From positions 1 through 37,318 of the forward strand of contig JAEULW010000304.1 of assembly GCA_016793505.1 (NCBI GenBank): 37,318 nucleotides of DNA, written 5' to 3'. The position numbers were made by a program, and so were the translations under genes. Origin of the DNA: Methylobacteriaceae bacterium (GTDB taxonomy: Bacteria > Pseudomonadota > Alphaproteobacteria > Rhizobiales > Beijerinckiaceae). A model generated the notes under the pieces. It ran no database searches. It had not been told where the DNA came from and was given only the letters and a program-made list of their open reading frames with translations. Shown here in pieces: positions 17,032-25,293 of this stretch (position 1 is the first letter of the stretch; each line of letters starts with the position of its first letter).

Positions 17032-17133
17032 GGCGGCGCAGCCGCCTCGAAGGGGATCCGGACTCTGCGCCGCAGACTGCAGCGGCGGGTCGGCGGATTC
17101 CCTTCTCTTGCTTCGCTCGGGCGGGAATGACAG
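17032..17133 (-). repeat. Hairpin plus dispersed repeat copy 2
   Basis: After the aminotransferase gene lies the hairpin GGCGGC-GCA-GCCGCC (17032-17046), which may act as a terminator. Bases 17092-17133, read on the minus strand, match the repeat at 5657-5699 nearly throughout (CTGTCATTCCC ... GGGAATCCGCC). The region ends seven bases before the murJ stop codon and holds no gene. Confidence 0.6.
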
Positions 17134-17140
17134 GCGCGCC

Positions 17141-18676
17141 TCACCCGCCCTTCGCGCGGCCGAGCCGCACGCGCAGCGCCAGCAGCGCGACGCCGAGCGC
17201 GAGCGCATAGATCGCCGCGCCGGCGAGCCCGAGCAGCGCCAGATCGACGAGCTTCGCCATCACGCCGAACTGCGCGCCGAACTCCTCGATCGGTCGGCGC
17301 GCGAACAGTGCGACCAGCGTCAGCGCCGCCGCCGCGATCGCCGCCGCAAGGCCGACGCGCATCAGCATGCCGTCCGGCTTCATCCAGCCGCGCTTCAGCG
17401 CCAGGCCGACCAGCAGCGCGACGTTGATCCAGGCGCCGGCGGCGGTGGCCAGCGCCAGCGCCGGCGCGCCATAGCCGCGCCACAGCGCGATCTTCAGCGC
17501 GACATTCGCGGCCACCGCCAGCAGCGAAATCACCATCGGCGCGAACGTGTCGCCGCGCGCCTGGAAACTCGCCACCGCCGGGCGGATCGCCAGCACGGCG
17601 GGCAGGCCGACGCCATAGGCCGCCAGCACCGCGGCCGCCGCAAGCGCGTTCGCGTCGGTGAAGGCGCCGTGCCGGAACACGCCGCGCATGATCGCGTCGG
17701 GAATGGTCAGGAAGGCGACGAAGAACGGCGCGGCGAGCGCGATCGTCAGCGCCAGCGTGCGGTTCTGCGCCGCAAAGGCGCCGGCTTCGTCGCCGCCCGC
17801 GATGCGCCGGCTCATCTCCGGCAGCAGCACCGTGCCGGCGGCGACGCCGAGCACGCCGACCGGCAGCTGATAGATGCGGTCGGCGTAGTAGATCGACGAC
17901 ACCCCGCCGGTCGGCAGCAGCGAACCGATGATCGTGTCGGCGAAGATCGCGATCTGCACGCCGGCCGAGCCGATCACCGCGGGAACGATCACCTTGAAGA
18001 AATGCTTCACCTCGGCGCTCAGCTTCGGCGCGATCAGCGGCGCCAGCGCGCCGGCGCGCCGCGCCGCCGCCGTCAGCAGCAGCAGCTCCAGCACGCCTGC
18101 GAGGAGCACGCCGAAAGCGGCGGCGTAGCCCGCATTCGGAAACAGGAAGGCGACGGCGAGCGCCCCGATCATCGACAGGTTGAGCAGCACCGGCGCGAAG
18201 GCGGCGGCCGCGAAGCGGCGATGCGCGTTCAGCGCCCCCGAATGCAGCGTCACCAGCGTCATGCACAGGAGATAAGGGAAGGTGATGCGCGTCAGCGTCA
18301 CCGTCAGCGCGAATTTCTCCGGCTCGTCGGCGAAGCCCGGCGCCAGCAGGCGCACCAGTTCGGGCGTGAAAATCCACGCCGCGATCAGCAGCGCGATCTG
18401 CGAGAGGATGAGCAGCGCCTGCACATGGCCGGAAAAGCGCCGCGCCTCGCCTTCGCCCTTCTGCTCGAGCGTCTGCGCATAGCTCGGCACGAAGGCGGCG
18501 TTGAACGCCCCCTCGCCGAAGATGGCGCGGAAATGATTGGGCAGGCGGAAGGCGACGACGAAGGCGTCGGCGATCAGCCCCGCGCCCAGCACGCGCGCCA
18601 GAACGATGTCGCGCAGGAATCCGGTGACGCGCGACAGCAGCGTCAGCAGGCTCACCGAGACGAGATGGCGCAGCAT
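17141..18676 (-). CDS. murJ: Lipid II flippase MurJ
   Basis: The 511-residue protein has about fourteen membrane helices in the MOP exporter fold. The N-terminus SLLTLLSRVTGFLRDIVLAR is the MurJ signature with its conserved arginines, and FRAIFGEGAFNAAFVP is the second conserved loop. It flips the peptidoglycan precursor lipid II to the periplasmic face. The start MLRHLVSVSLLT is chosen because it begins one base after the stop of the glycosyltransferase (TGAGATG), so the two genes are translationally coupled. Upstream in-frame methionines would lie inside that gene. Confidence 0.95.
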   Translation of the reverse strand: MLRHLVSVSLLTLLSRVTGFLRDIVLARVLGAGLIADAFVVAFRLPNHFRAIFGEGAFNAAFVPSYAQTLEQKGEGEARRFSGHVQALLILSQIALLIAAWIFTPELVRLLAPGFADEPEKFALTVTLTRITFPYLLCMTLVTLHSGALNAHRRFAAAAFAPVLLNLSMIGALAVAFLFPNAGYAAAFGVLLAGVLELLLLTAAARRAGALAPLIAPKLSAEVKHFFKVIVPAVIGSAGVQIAIFADTIIGSLLPTGGVSSIYYADRIYQLPVGVLGVAAGTVLLPEMSRRIAGGDEAGAFAAQNRTLALTIALAAPFFVAFLTIPDAIMRGVFRHGAFTDANALAAAAVLAAYGVGLPAVLAIRPAVASFQARGDTFAPMVISLLAVAANVALKIALWRGYGAPALALATAAGAWINVALLVGLALKRGWMKPDGMLMRVGLAAAIAAAALTLVALFARRPIEEFGAQFGVMAKLVDLALLGLAGAAIYALALGVALLALRVRLGRAKGG

Positions 18677-18677
18677 C

Positions 18678-19664
18678 TCAGGCGCCGGGCGCGCGGCGGC
18701 GCTCGACGCTCGCGTCGAGGCCGATGCGTTCGCCGACGACATAGAGCGGCCGGCGCTTCACCTCCGAGAAGATGCGGCCGATATACGAGCCGAGCACGCC
18801 GAGCGACAGCAGCTGCACGCCCGACAGCATCATCACCGAGATGATCAGCGTCGCAAAGCCGGGCGTCGTCGCGCCCTTGATGATGTATTCGAGCAGGAAG
18901 TAGAGCGCCGCCAGCACCGCCAGCGCCGATATCGCGAAGCCGACATAGGTCCACACCTGCAAGGGCAGGCTGGAGAAGGAGGTCAGCCCGTCGAGCGCGA
19001 AACGCGTCAGCTTGCGATAGCTGAACTTGCTCTGCCCATGCGCCCGCTCGGCGACGTCGAACGGCACGCCGATCGATTTGAAGCCGATCCAGGCGTAGAG
19101 CCCCTTCGAGAAGCGCGCCCGTTCCTGCATCGTCGCCAGCGCGTCGATCGCCTTGCGGTCGAGCAGGCGGAAGTCGCCGGCGCCCTCCGGCAGATGCGTC
19201 TCGCCGAAGGATTCGAACAGCTTGTAGAAGCGCTGCGTCAGCGCCCGCCTGAGCGCGCTGTCGCCCGAGCGGTCGATCCGCTGGCCATAGACGTTCTCGT
19301 AGCCCTGCCGCCACAATTCGACGAAGCGGGCGATCATCTCCGGGGGATGCTGCAGATCGGCGTCGATGATCACCGCCGCCTGGCCGCGGCAATGCTCGAG
19401 CCCGGCGGCGATGGCGATCTCCTTGCCGAAATTGCGGCTGAGGGCGACGGCGCGCAAGCGCGGATCGGCCGCGTTGAGCGCGCGGATCGTCTCCAGCGTC
19501 GCGTCGGCCGAGCCGTCGTCGACGAACACCACCTCGAAGGAGGCGACGATCGGCTCCAGCGTCGCGATCAGCCGCGGCGCCAGCAGCGGCAGGTTCTCCG
19601 CCTCGTTGAACACCGGCACGACGATGCTCAGTTCGGGGCGCTCGGCGCTCGAGGCCATGCTCAT
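18678..19664 (-). CDS. Polyprenyl-phosphate glycosyltransferase, GT2 (DPM1/GtrB/ArnC-like)
   Basis: The 328-residue protein has an N-terminal GT-A domain with IVVPVFNEAENL, the FVDDGSADAT loop and the metal-binding DADLQHPPEM. Two C-terminal membrane helices follow (about 235-255 and 270-290), as in GtrB and ArnC. These enzymes transfer a sugar from a nucleotide donor to undecaprenyl phosphate on the cytoplasmic side. The sugar cannot be deduced. It is coupled to murJ one base downstream, which fits a role in envelope building that uses the same lipid carrier. A start six bases later (MASS) is equally possible. Confidence 0.92.
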   Translation of the reverse strand: MSMASSAERPELSIVVPVFNEAENLPLLAPRLIATLEPIVASFEVVFVDDGSADATLETIRALNAADPRLRAVALSRNFGKEIAIAAGLEHCRGQAAVIIDADLQHPPEMIARFVELWRQGYENVYGQRIDRSGDSALRRALTQRFYKLFESFGETHLPEGAGDFRLLDRKAIDALATMQERARFSKGLYAWIGFKSIGVPFDVAERAHGQSKFSYRKLTRFALDGLTSFSSLPLQVWTYVGFAISALAVLAALYFLLEYIIKGATTPGFATLIISVMMLSGVQLLSLGVLGSYIGRIFSEVKRRPLYVVGERIGLDASVERRRAPGA

Positions 19665-19770
19665 CGCGATCGCAAATCCCGCCTGTCGGCGCCCGGCCGG
19701 CGCGCTGGCGGACTATTAGCGGCGAGCCGGCGCGCTGCGCAAGCGCGGCGGTTCTGCTAAGGCAGGCGCC

Positions 19771-20634
19771 ATGGCCGCGCCCGCTCCGTTCCGCTTCGTC
19801 CTCTGCGCCGACGATTATGCGCTGTCCCCGGCGGTCAGCGCCGGGATTCTCGCCGCGCTGGCCGCCGGCGCGCTGACCGCGACCGGCGTGATGACGACGC
19901 GCCCGTCCTGGCCCGCGGCGGCGCGCGCGCTCGACCCCTTCCGCGAGCACGCCGATATCGGCCTGCATTTCAACCTGACGCTCGGCGCCCCGCTCGGCCC
20001 GGCGCCGCAGCTGGCGCCCGACGGCGTATTCCCGAAGGTCGGCGCGGTGATCGCCCGGGCGCTGCGCGGCGCCCTGCCGCGCGGCGAGATCGCCGCCGAG
20101 CTCGATCGCCAGCTCGACGCCTTCGTCGCGGCGGCCGGCGGCCCGCCCGATTTCGTCGACGGGCATCAGCATGTCCACGCTCTGCCGGGGCTGCGCGACA
20201 TCCTGTTCGAGGCGCTGGCGCGGCGCGGCTGGGCCGGCCGCCTCTGGCTGCGCGATCCGGCCGACCGGGCCGCCCGCCTTCTCGCCCGCAAGGCGATGGC
20301 GCCGAAAGCGGCGACGCTCGCCGGCCTCGCCCGCGGCTTCGGCGCGGCGGCGCGGCGCGCCGGTTTTTCCGTCAATGACGGCTTCGCCGGCTTTTCCGAT
20401 TTCGCCGTGGACCGCGACTATGCCGCGTTGTTCGCCACCTTTCTGCGCGCCCCCGGGCCCCGCCATCTGGTGATGTGCCATCCCGGCCGCGTCGACGATG
20501 AACTCGTCGCGCTCGATCCCGTCACGACCGGCCGCGAGCGCGAACTCGGCTTCCTTCTGTCGCCCGATTTCGCCCGCGTCTGCGCCGCCGCCGGCGCCGC
20601 GCCGGCCCGATTCGCCGCGGCCGGACAGGGTTAA
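19771..20634 (+). CDS. ChbG/HpnK (YdjC-like) carbohydrate deacetylase
   Basis: The 287-residue protein has the YdjC/ChbG fold. Metal and catalytic residues are visible in LCADDYAL (Asp-Asp), DIGLHFNLT (His) and FVDGHQHVHALPG (His-x-His), with HLVMCHPG near the end. The family removes acetyl groups from N-acetylated sugars such as chitooligosaccharides; HpnK acts on hopanoid sugars. It is divergent from the GT2-murJ operon, and ChbG-like deacetylases often sit next to such glycosyltransferases. A role in modifying a lipid-linked amino sugar is plausible but inferred. AAGGCAGG precedes the start. Confidence 0.9.
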   Translation: MAAPAPFRFVLCADDYALSPAVSAGILAALAAGALTATGVMTTRPSWPAAARALDPFREHADIGLHFNLTLGAPLGPAPQLAPDGVFPKVGAVIARALRGALPRGEIAAELDRQLDAFVAAAGGPPDFVDGHQHVHALPGLRDILFEALARRGWAGRLWLRDPADRAARLLARKAMAPKAATLAGLARGFGAAARRAGFSVNDGFAGFSDFAVDRDYAALFATFLRAPGPRHLVMCHPGRVDDELVALDPVTTGRERELGFLLSPDFARVCAAAGAAPARFAAAGQG

Positions 20635-20700
20635 CCCCGCCTTAAGCGCTGGCGTCGCACTGTGCGGCGGACGCCTCGGCGTCCTCTGCGCGGGTTCAAG

Positions 20701-22302
20701 ATGTCGGCGTCGCCCACGACTTCCGTCGATCACGACGCGGCTGCAGCGGCCGCGCGGCCGCTGCGGCGCGGCCTGTTCCTGCGCCTGGCGACGATGGTCG
20801 CGCTCGCCGTCCTCGCCGTCGCGCTCGCCGTCGGCCTGTGGGAGACGCGCCAGCTGCGCGCCGATTTCCGCTCCGATATCGACATGTCGCTCGATCTTCT
20901 GGCTGGTTCGCTCGCCTCGGCGACGGCTGCGGGCGATGTCGAGCGCGCCCGCGGCCTGCTCGGACGCCTCGTCGTCAATCCGGCCTATCGCGCCGCCGAG
21001 ATCGTCGCCGCCGATGGCGTGGTCGTCGCCGCGCACCGCGCGCCGCCGCCCGCCGGGGCGCAGGCGGCGACAGCCCTCGCCGCTCGCATCGCGGCGCAAC
21101 GCGCGCTCGCCGGAACCGCCGGCGCGCGGCTCGTCGCCGAATTTTCGGCCGAAACGCTCGAGGCGCAGACCGACGCGCTGTGGCGACTGGTCGCGCTCGC
21201 CGCCGCCGCCGCATTCGCCCTGCTGGTCGTGCTTGTCTACGCCGCGCTGGTCTGGACGCTGCGGCCCTATGAGCGGCTCGCTGCGGCGATCCGTGGCCTG
21301 GCGGCCGGCGACACCGCCGCGCCCGTGCCCTGCCTGCGCCGGCGTGACGAGATCGGCGCGCTCGCCCGCGCCGTCGAGCTGTTCCGCGCCGCCGTCGCAG
21401 GCCGCGCCGCTTTCGAGAGCGAGGCCGCCGCCGCCCGCGCCGAAGCCGAAGATCTGCGCAACCGCACCGGCGGGCTGGCGAGCGACTTCCGCCGCGCCGC
21501 CAAGACCGCGCTCGCCCATCTGGCGGCGGGGGGGGATCGCGTCGGCTCGGCCGCCACGACCCTGTCGACCGCCGCCGCCGAGGGCGCCGAGCGCGCCCGC
21601 GCCGCCGCCCGCGGCGCCACCGAGGCGACCGCCAAGGTGCGCGGCGTGGCGCTCGCCTCCGAAACGCTGTCGCGCTCCATCCTCGACATCGAGTCGCAGG
21701 TCGTGCGCACCCGCACGACGGTCGTCGAGGCGGCGCGCGGCGCCGCCGACACTGCCGAAACGATCGACAGCCTCGCCTCCAAGGCCCAGCAGATCGGCGA
21801 GATCGTCGGCCTGATCCAGGCTATCGCGGCGCAGACCAATCTGCTCGCCCTCAACGCCACCATCGAGGCGGCGCGCGCCGGCGAGGCCGGCCGCGGCTTC
21901 GCCGTGGTGGCGCAGGAGGTCAAGTCGCTCGCCAACCAGACCGCGCGCGCCACCGAGCGCATCGCCGAGCAGGTGGCCGCCATCCAGCTCGCCACCGGCG
22001 GCGCCGTCGAGGCCATTTCGGGCATCACCGCGACGATGAGCGACGTGCAGGGCTACGCCACCGAGATTGTCGTCGCCGTCGAACAGCAGGCCGCCGCCGC
22101 CGGCGTCATCGCCCAGTCGATCGCCGACGCCGCGCGCCACAGCGAGTCCTCCGCCTTCGACCTCGAGGGCCTGAGCGCCGCCGTCGGCGCGACCGACCGC
22201 AGCGCCGCCGAGGTCAACGAGGCGGTCGCCGCCGTGACGCGGCAGACGCGCGAACTGCGCGAGACGATCGACCGCTACCTCGTCGTCGTGGCGCAGGGCT
22301 GA
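20701..22302 (+). CDS. Methyl-accepting chemotaxis protein
   Basis: The 533-residue chemoreceptor has TM1 at about 28-47 and a short periplasmic sensor (about 48-160) without a recognisable ligand domain. TM2 is at about 163-185, HAMP at about 186-235, and a long alanine-rich signalling coiled coil follows. The signalling tip is intact ([20 protein letters not shown], about 379-398, then [15 protein letters not shown]), so it should couple to CheW/CheA. No other chemotaxis gene is nearby. A run of eight G (21528-21535), coding AGGD before the tip, is the longest homopolymer noticed here and a possible slippage site. The ATG at 20701 is chosen over a GTG-like start at 20662; the ribosome-binding site is weak. 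Confidence 0.93.
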   Translation: MSASPTTSVDHDAAAAAARPLRRGLFLRLATMVALAVLAVALAVGLWETRQLRADFRSDIDMSLDLLAGSLASATAAGDVERARGLLGRLVVNPAYRAAEIVAADGVVVAAHRAPPPAGAQAATALAARIAAQRALAGTAGARLVAEFSAETLEAQTDALWRLVALAAAAAFALLVVLVYAALVWTLRPYERLAAAIRGLAAGDTAAPVPCLRRRDEIGALARAVELFRAAVAGRAAFESEAAAARAEAEDLRNRTGGLASDFRRAAKTALAHLAAGGDRVGSAATTLSTAAAEGAERARAAARGATEATAKVRGVALASETLSRSILDIESQVVRTRTTVVEAARGAADTAETIDSLASKAQQIGEIVGLIQAIAAQTNLLALNATIEAARAGEAGRGFAVVAQEVKSLANQTARATERIAEQVAAIQLATGGAVEAISGITATMSDVQGYATEIVVAVEQQAAAAGVIAQSIADAARHSESSAFDLEGLSAAVGATDRSAAEVNEAVAAVTRQTRELRETIDRYLVVVAQG

Positions 22303-22343
22303 ACCGCTTTGCGCCGCCGCCGCGGCGGTGTAGAGGGCGCGCC

Positions 22344-23339
22344 ATGACCGCCCGTCCCGCGCCGCCCGTCGAGCTCGCCGACCTCGCCCGGCGCGTGGCG
22401 GCGCGCGAGCGCGCCGCGCTCGCCCGCGCCATCACCCTGATCGAGAGCCGGCGCGCCGACCATCGCGCCCGCGCCGAGGATCTGGTGCAGGCGCTGCTGC
22501 CGGCGACCGGGCAGGCGATCCGCGTCGGGATCACCGGCGTGCCGGGCGTCGGCAAGTCGACGACGATCGACGCCTTCGGCGCGATGCTGACCGGCAGAGG
22601 CCATCGCGTCGCGGTGCTGGCCGTCGATCCATCGTCCTCGCGCTCGGGCGGCTCGATCCTCGGCGACAAGACGCGCATGCAGAGGCTGTCGGCGGACGCC
22701 GCCGCCTTCATCCGGCCCTCGCCCGCGGCCGGCGCGCTCGGCGGCGTCGCCGCGCGCACGCGCGAGTCGATCCTCGTCTGCGAGGCGGCGGGCTTCGACG
22801 TCGTTCTCGTCGAGACGGTCGGCGTCGGCCAGTCGGAGACGGCGGTCGCCGACATGACCGACTTCTTCCTCTTCCTCGCGCTGCCTGGCGCCGGCGACGA
22901 ACTGCAGGGCGTCAAGAAAGGCGTGCTCGAACTCGCCGACATGATCGCGGTCAACAAGGCGGACGGCGACAATCTCGGCCGCGCCCGCCACGCCGCCGGC
23001 GACTACCGCGCCGCCCTGCACATCCTCAATCCGGGCTCGCCCAATTGGCGCCCGCCGGTGATCCTGATCTCCGGACTGATGGGCGAGGGGCTGGAGGCGA
23101 TGTGGACGCAGATTCTCGAACATCGCCGCATCATGCAGGCGAGCGGCGAATTCGCCGCGCGCCGGCGCGATCAGCAGGTGCGCTGGATGCGCGAGCTCGT
23201 CGAGGCGCGTCTGCGTCAGCGCCTCTATGGCGACGCCGAGGTGAAGAGGCGCCTCGCCTCGGTCGAGGCCGATGTGGCGGCCGGCCGGCTGACGCCGGCC
23301 AAGGGCGCCGAGGCGCTGACCCGGCTCGCCGGCCTGTGA
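22344..23339 (+). CDS. meaB: Methylmalonyl-CoA mutase GTPase chaperone MeaB
   Basis: The 331-residue G3E-family GTPase protects methylmalonyl-CoA mutase from inactivation and gates adenosylcobalamin loading. Walker A is GVPGVGKST (65-73, Lys71), VETVGVGQSE is the switch region with the conserved glutamate, and NKADGD is the base-recognition motif. The C-terminal arm (about 260-331) is the dimerisation segment. Its clients are most likely the mutA/mutB products encoded elsewhere in this window. The stop overlaps the next start as GTGA, giving translational coupling with the pyroglutamyl peptidase gene. The older name ArgK is misleading. Confidence 0.95.
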   Translation: MTARPAPPVELADLARRVAARERAALARAITLIESRRADHRARAEDLVQALLPATGQAIRVGITGVPGVGKSTTIDAFGAMLTGRGHRVAVLAVDPSSSRSGGSILGDKTRMQRLSADAAAFIRPSPAAGALGGVAARTRESILVCEAAGFDVVLVETVGVGQSETAVADMTDFFLFLALPGAGDELQGVKKGVLELADMIAVNKADGDNLGRARHAAGDYRAALHILNPGSPNWRPPVILISGLMGEGLEAMWTQILEHRRIMQASGEFAARRRDQQVRWMRELVEARLRQRLYGDAEVKRRLASVEADVAAGRLTPAKGAEALTRLAGL

Positions 23340-23983
23340 GCGCGCGCCGCGACATCGTGCTGCTCGTCACCGGTTTCGGTCCGTTTCCCGGCGCGCCGTT
23401 CAATCCGAGCGCGGCGATCGTCGGGCGTCTCGACGGCGCCTTCGCCCGCCGTCTCGCCCGCCTCGGCGTCCGGCTCGAGACGCGCATTCTCGACGTCTTG
23501 CACGCGACGATCGCGCCGGCGCTCGCCGCGCTCGAAAGTGAACTCGCGCCCGACGCCGTGCTGCATTTCGGCCTCGCCGGACGCCGGCGCGTCGTCACCG
23601 TCGAGCAGCGCGCGCACAATCGCAACCGGCTGTTCTCGGTCGATGCGGCGAGGCGCCTGCCCGAAGGTCTCGTGCTCGAACGCGGCGGCCCGGCGACGCG
23701 CCGCGCCAGCGCGCCGCTCGCGCCGTTGATCGCCGCGCTCGACCGCCTCGCGCCGACGCGCGCCTCGATCGACGCCGGCGCCTATGTCTGCAACCGCACG
23801 CTGTGGTTTTCGCTCGCGCCGGCCGCGCGCCGCCGGCCGACCGTCTTCATCCACATTCCGCGCCCGCGCCGGACGGCCGCGCGCAAGGGCAGCGACGTGC
23901 GCCCGACGCGCGCCGATCTCGACCGCATGGCCGAGGCTGCCTGCCTCGTCATGGCGCGGGCGGCGCGGCTCACGCGGCGCTGA
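23336..23983 (+). CDS. Pyroglutamyl-peptidase I-like protein (peptidase C15)
   Basis: The 215-residue protein shows the C15 layout. GFGPFPGAPFNPS lies near the N-terminus. The catalytic Glu is in VTVEQRAHNRN, the Cys in GAYVCNRTLW and the His in FIHIPRPR. All three members of the triad are therefore present. The enzyme would remove N-terminal pyroglutamate from peptides in the cytoplasm. The start is the GTG at 23336 inside the meaB stop; the frame is open further upstream only within meaB. Its last 14 bases overlap the convergent AAA ATPase gene. Confidence 0.88.
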   Translation: MSARRDIVLLVTGFGPFPGAPFNPSAAIVGRLDGAFARRLARLGVRLETRILDVLHATIAPALAALESELAPDAVLHFGLAGRRRVVTVEQRAHNRNRLFSVDAARRLPEGLVLERGGPATRRASAPLAPLIAALDRLAPTRASIDAGAYVCNRTLWFSLAPAARRRPTVFIHIPRPRRTAARKGSDVRPTRADLDRMAEAACLVMARAARLTRR

Positions 23984-25142
23984 CGGCCGGCGCGCGCTGG
24001 CTCGCGGCGGCCCGCGCCAGTTCCGCTTCCGCCGCGTCCGCATCCATCGTCGAAAACAGCCGCTGCAATTCTGCGCCCGTCGTCGCCGCATAGGCGTCGA
24101 TCCCCTCGCGGCCGTAGAAGGCGCGGAACATCGCCCGCGCGCTCGCCAGCGACAGCGGGCCGATCTCGATCGCCTCGTCGATGCGGCCGGGCCTGAGCAG
24201 CGCCGGATCGAGCCGGGCGAGATGGTTCGTCGTGACGATGAATTTCAGCCCGTCCGGCGTCTGCATGCCGTCCATGGCGTTGAGGATCTCGTGCAGCGGC
24301 GAGGCGCGCAGCGGCTCGACGGCGCCGTCCCTGGCGGTGCGGTCGAGCGCGCCCGACAGCGCGTCGATGTCCTCGATGACGAACAGATCCTTCGGCCCGC
24401 CGCTCATGAAGGCCTGCCCGAGCCCATGCAGCGACTTCACATATTTGACGTCGAAGCCGAACTCGGAGGCGAGCGCGTGGATGAGGCTGGTCTTGCCCGT
24501 GCCCGGCGGGCCGTGCAGCACGATGCCGAGCTTCCACGGAATGCCGCGGTCGCGATGCCAGTTCTCCGCGCCGAGGAACCAGCGCAGGCGCTCGACCAGC
24601 CGCGCCTTCACCGCCGCCTCGACGAACACCGTGTCGAGCCGCCGCTTGCGACGGCGCAGTCCGCCGGCCTGTCCGCCCGGCCCGTAGAGCGTCACCTGGA
24701 TCGAATTGCGATGCTCTTCCGGCCGCGCCTCCTCCACAAAGCGCGCCACGACGCCGCGATCGCGCGTCAGGAACGCCACAGTGATCGTCTCGAAAAAGGC
24801 GCCCTGCGCCTGCGACTTGCTCTTGGCGTAGCGGAACAGCGTTCCGCGCCAGACGCCCCAGCCGCCGCCGAAGCCGGTCTTCAGCGCCCCGTCGCGCGCC
24901 TCCAGCGCGCGGGCGAAGAAGGGCAGGCGGCAGCGTTCGATCAGCGCGTCGACGTCGCGATATTCGTTCGACAGGCTCTCGACCGACAGCGTCGTCCACA
25001 GCGCCCGGTCGAGCGCGGCGAAAGCCGCCTCGGGAACCTTGCGCAGAACATACATCGCCCCGCCGAAGGCGAGCGTGCCGACGCCGCCGGCCAGCACCGG
25101 ATTGGCGGCGAGCGCGGCGGAGAGCGTGTCGAGGATAGCCAT
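23970..25142 (-). CDS. BCS1-like AAA ATPase
   Basis: The 390-residue protein has a hydrophobic segment near the N-terminus (about 14-33) and a BCS1-type N domain (to about 195). One AAA module follows: Walker A GPPGTGKTS (211-219, Lys217), Walker B LFVIEDIDAL, and the second region of homology TTNHLARLDPALLRPGRID with arginine fingers. Mitochondrial BCS1 moves folded Rieske protein across the membrane; bacterial relatives are poorly characterised. Here the protein would be an inner-membrane-anchored ATPase facing the cytoplasm. The gene is monocistronic, with 151 bases to the divergent Tat-exported protein gene. Confidence 0.88.
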   Translation of the reverse strand: MAILDTLSAALAANPVLAGGVGTLAFGGAMYVLRKVPEAAFAALDRALWTTLSVESLSNEYRDVDALIERCRLPFFARALEARDGALKTGFGGGWGVWRGTLFRYAKSKSQAQGAFFETITVAFLTRDRGVVARFVEEARPEEHRNSIQVTLYGPGGQAGGLRRRKRRLDTVFVEAAVKARLVERLRWFLGAENWHRDRGIPWKLGIVLHGPPGTGKTSLIHALASEFGFDVKYVKSLHGLGQAFMSGGPKDLFVIEDIDALSGALDRTARDGAVEPLRASPLHEILNAMDGMQTPDGLKFIVTTNHLARLDPALLRPGRIDEAIEIGPLSLASARAMFRAFYGREGIDAYAATTGAELQRLFSTMDADAAEAELARAAASQRAPAVSAA

Positions 25143-25293
25143 GGGCGTCGGACCCCCGAAGGCGCGGACAGGCGCGGGCGGTGATGTGGGGACGCCGCCG
25201 CCTGCGCGCCAGCCCCGCGCCGCCCCGGCGCGCCTTCTGTCACGTCCCGGATTGACGCAGGCTGAACGGCCCGCCGCTTGCAGCGGCCCGGCG

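Noticed and set aside
18652-22140. 1162-codon minus-strand open frame
   Set aside because: It overlaps the GT2, deacetylase and chemoreceptor genes in other frames and encodes composition-biased sequence without domains.
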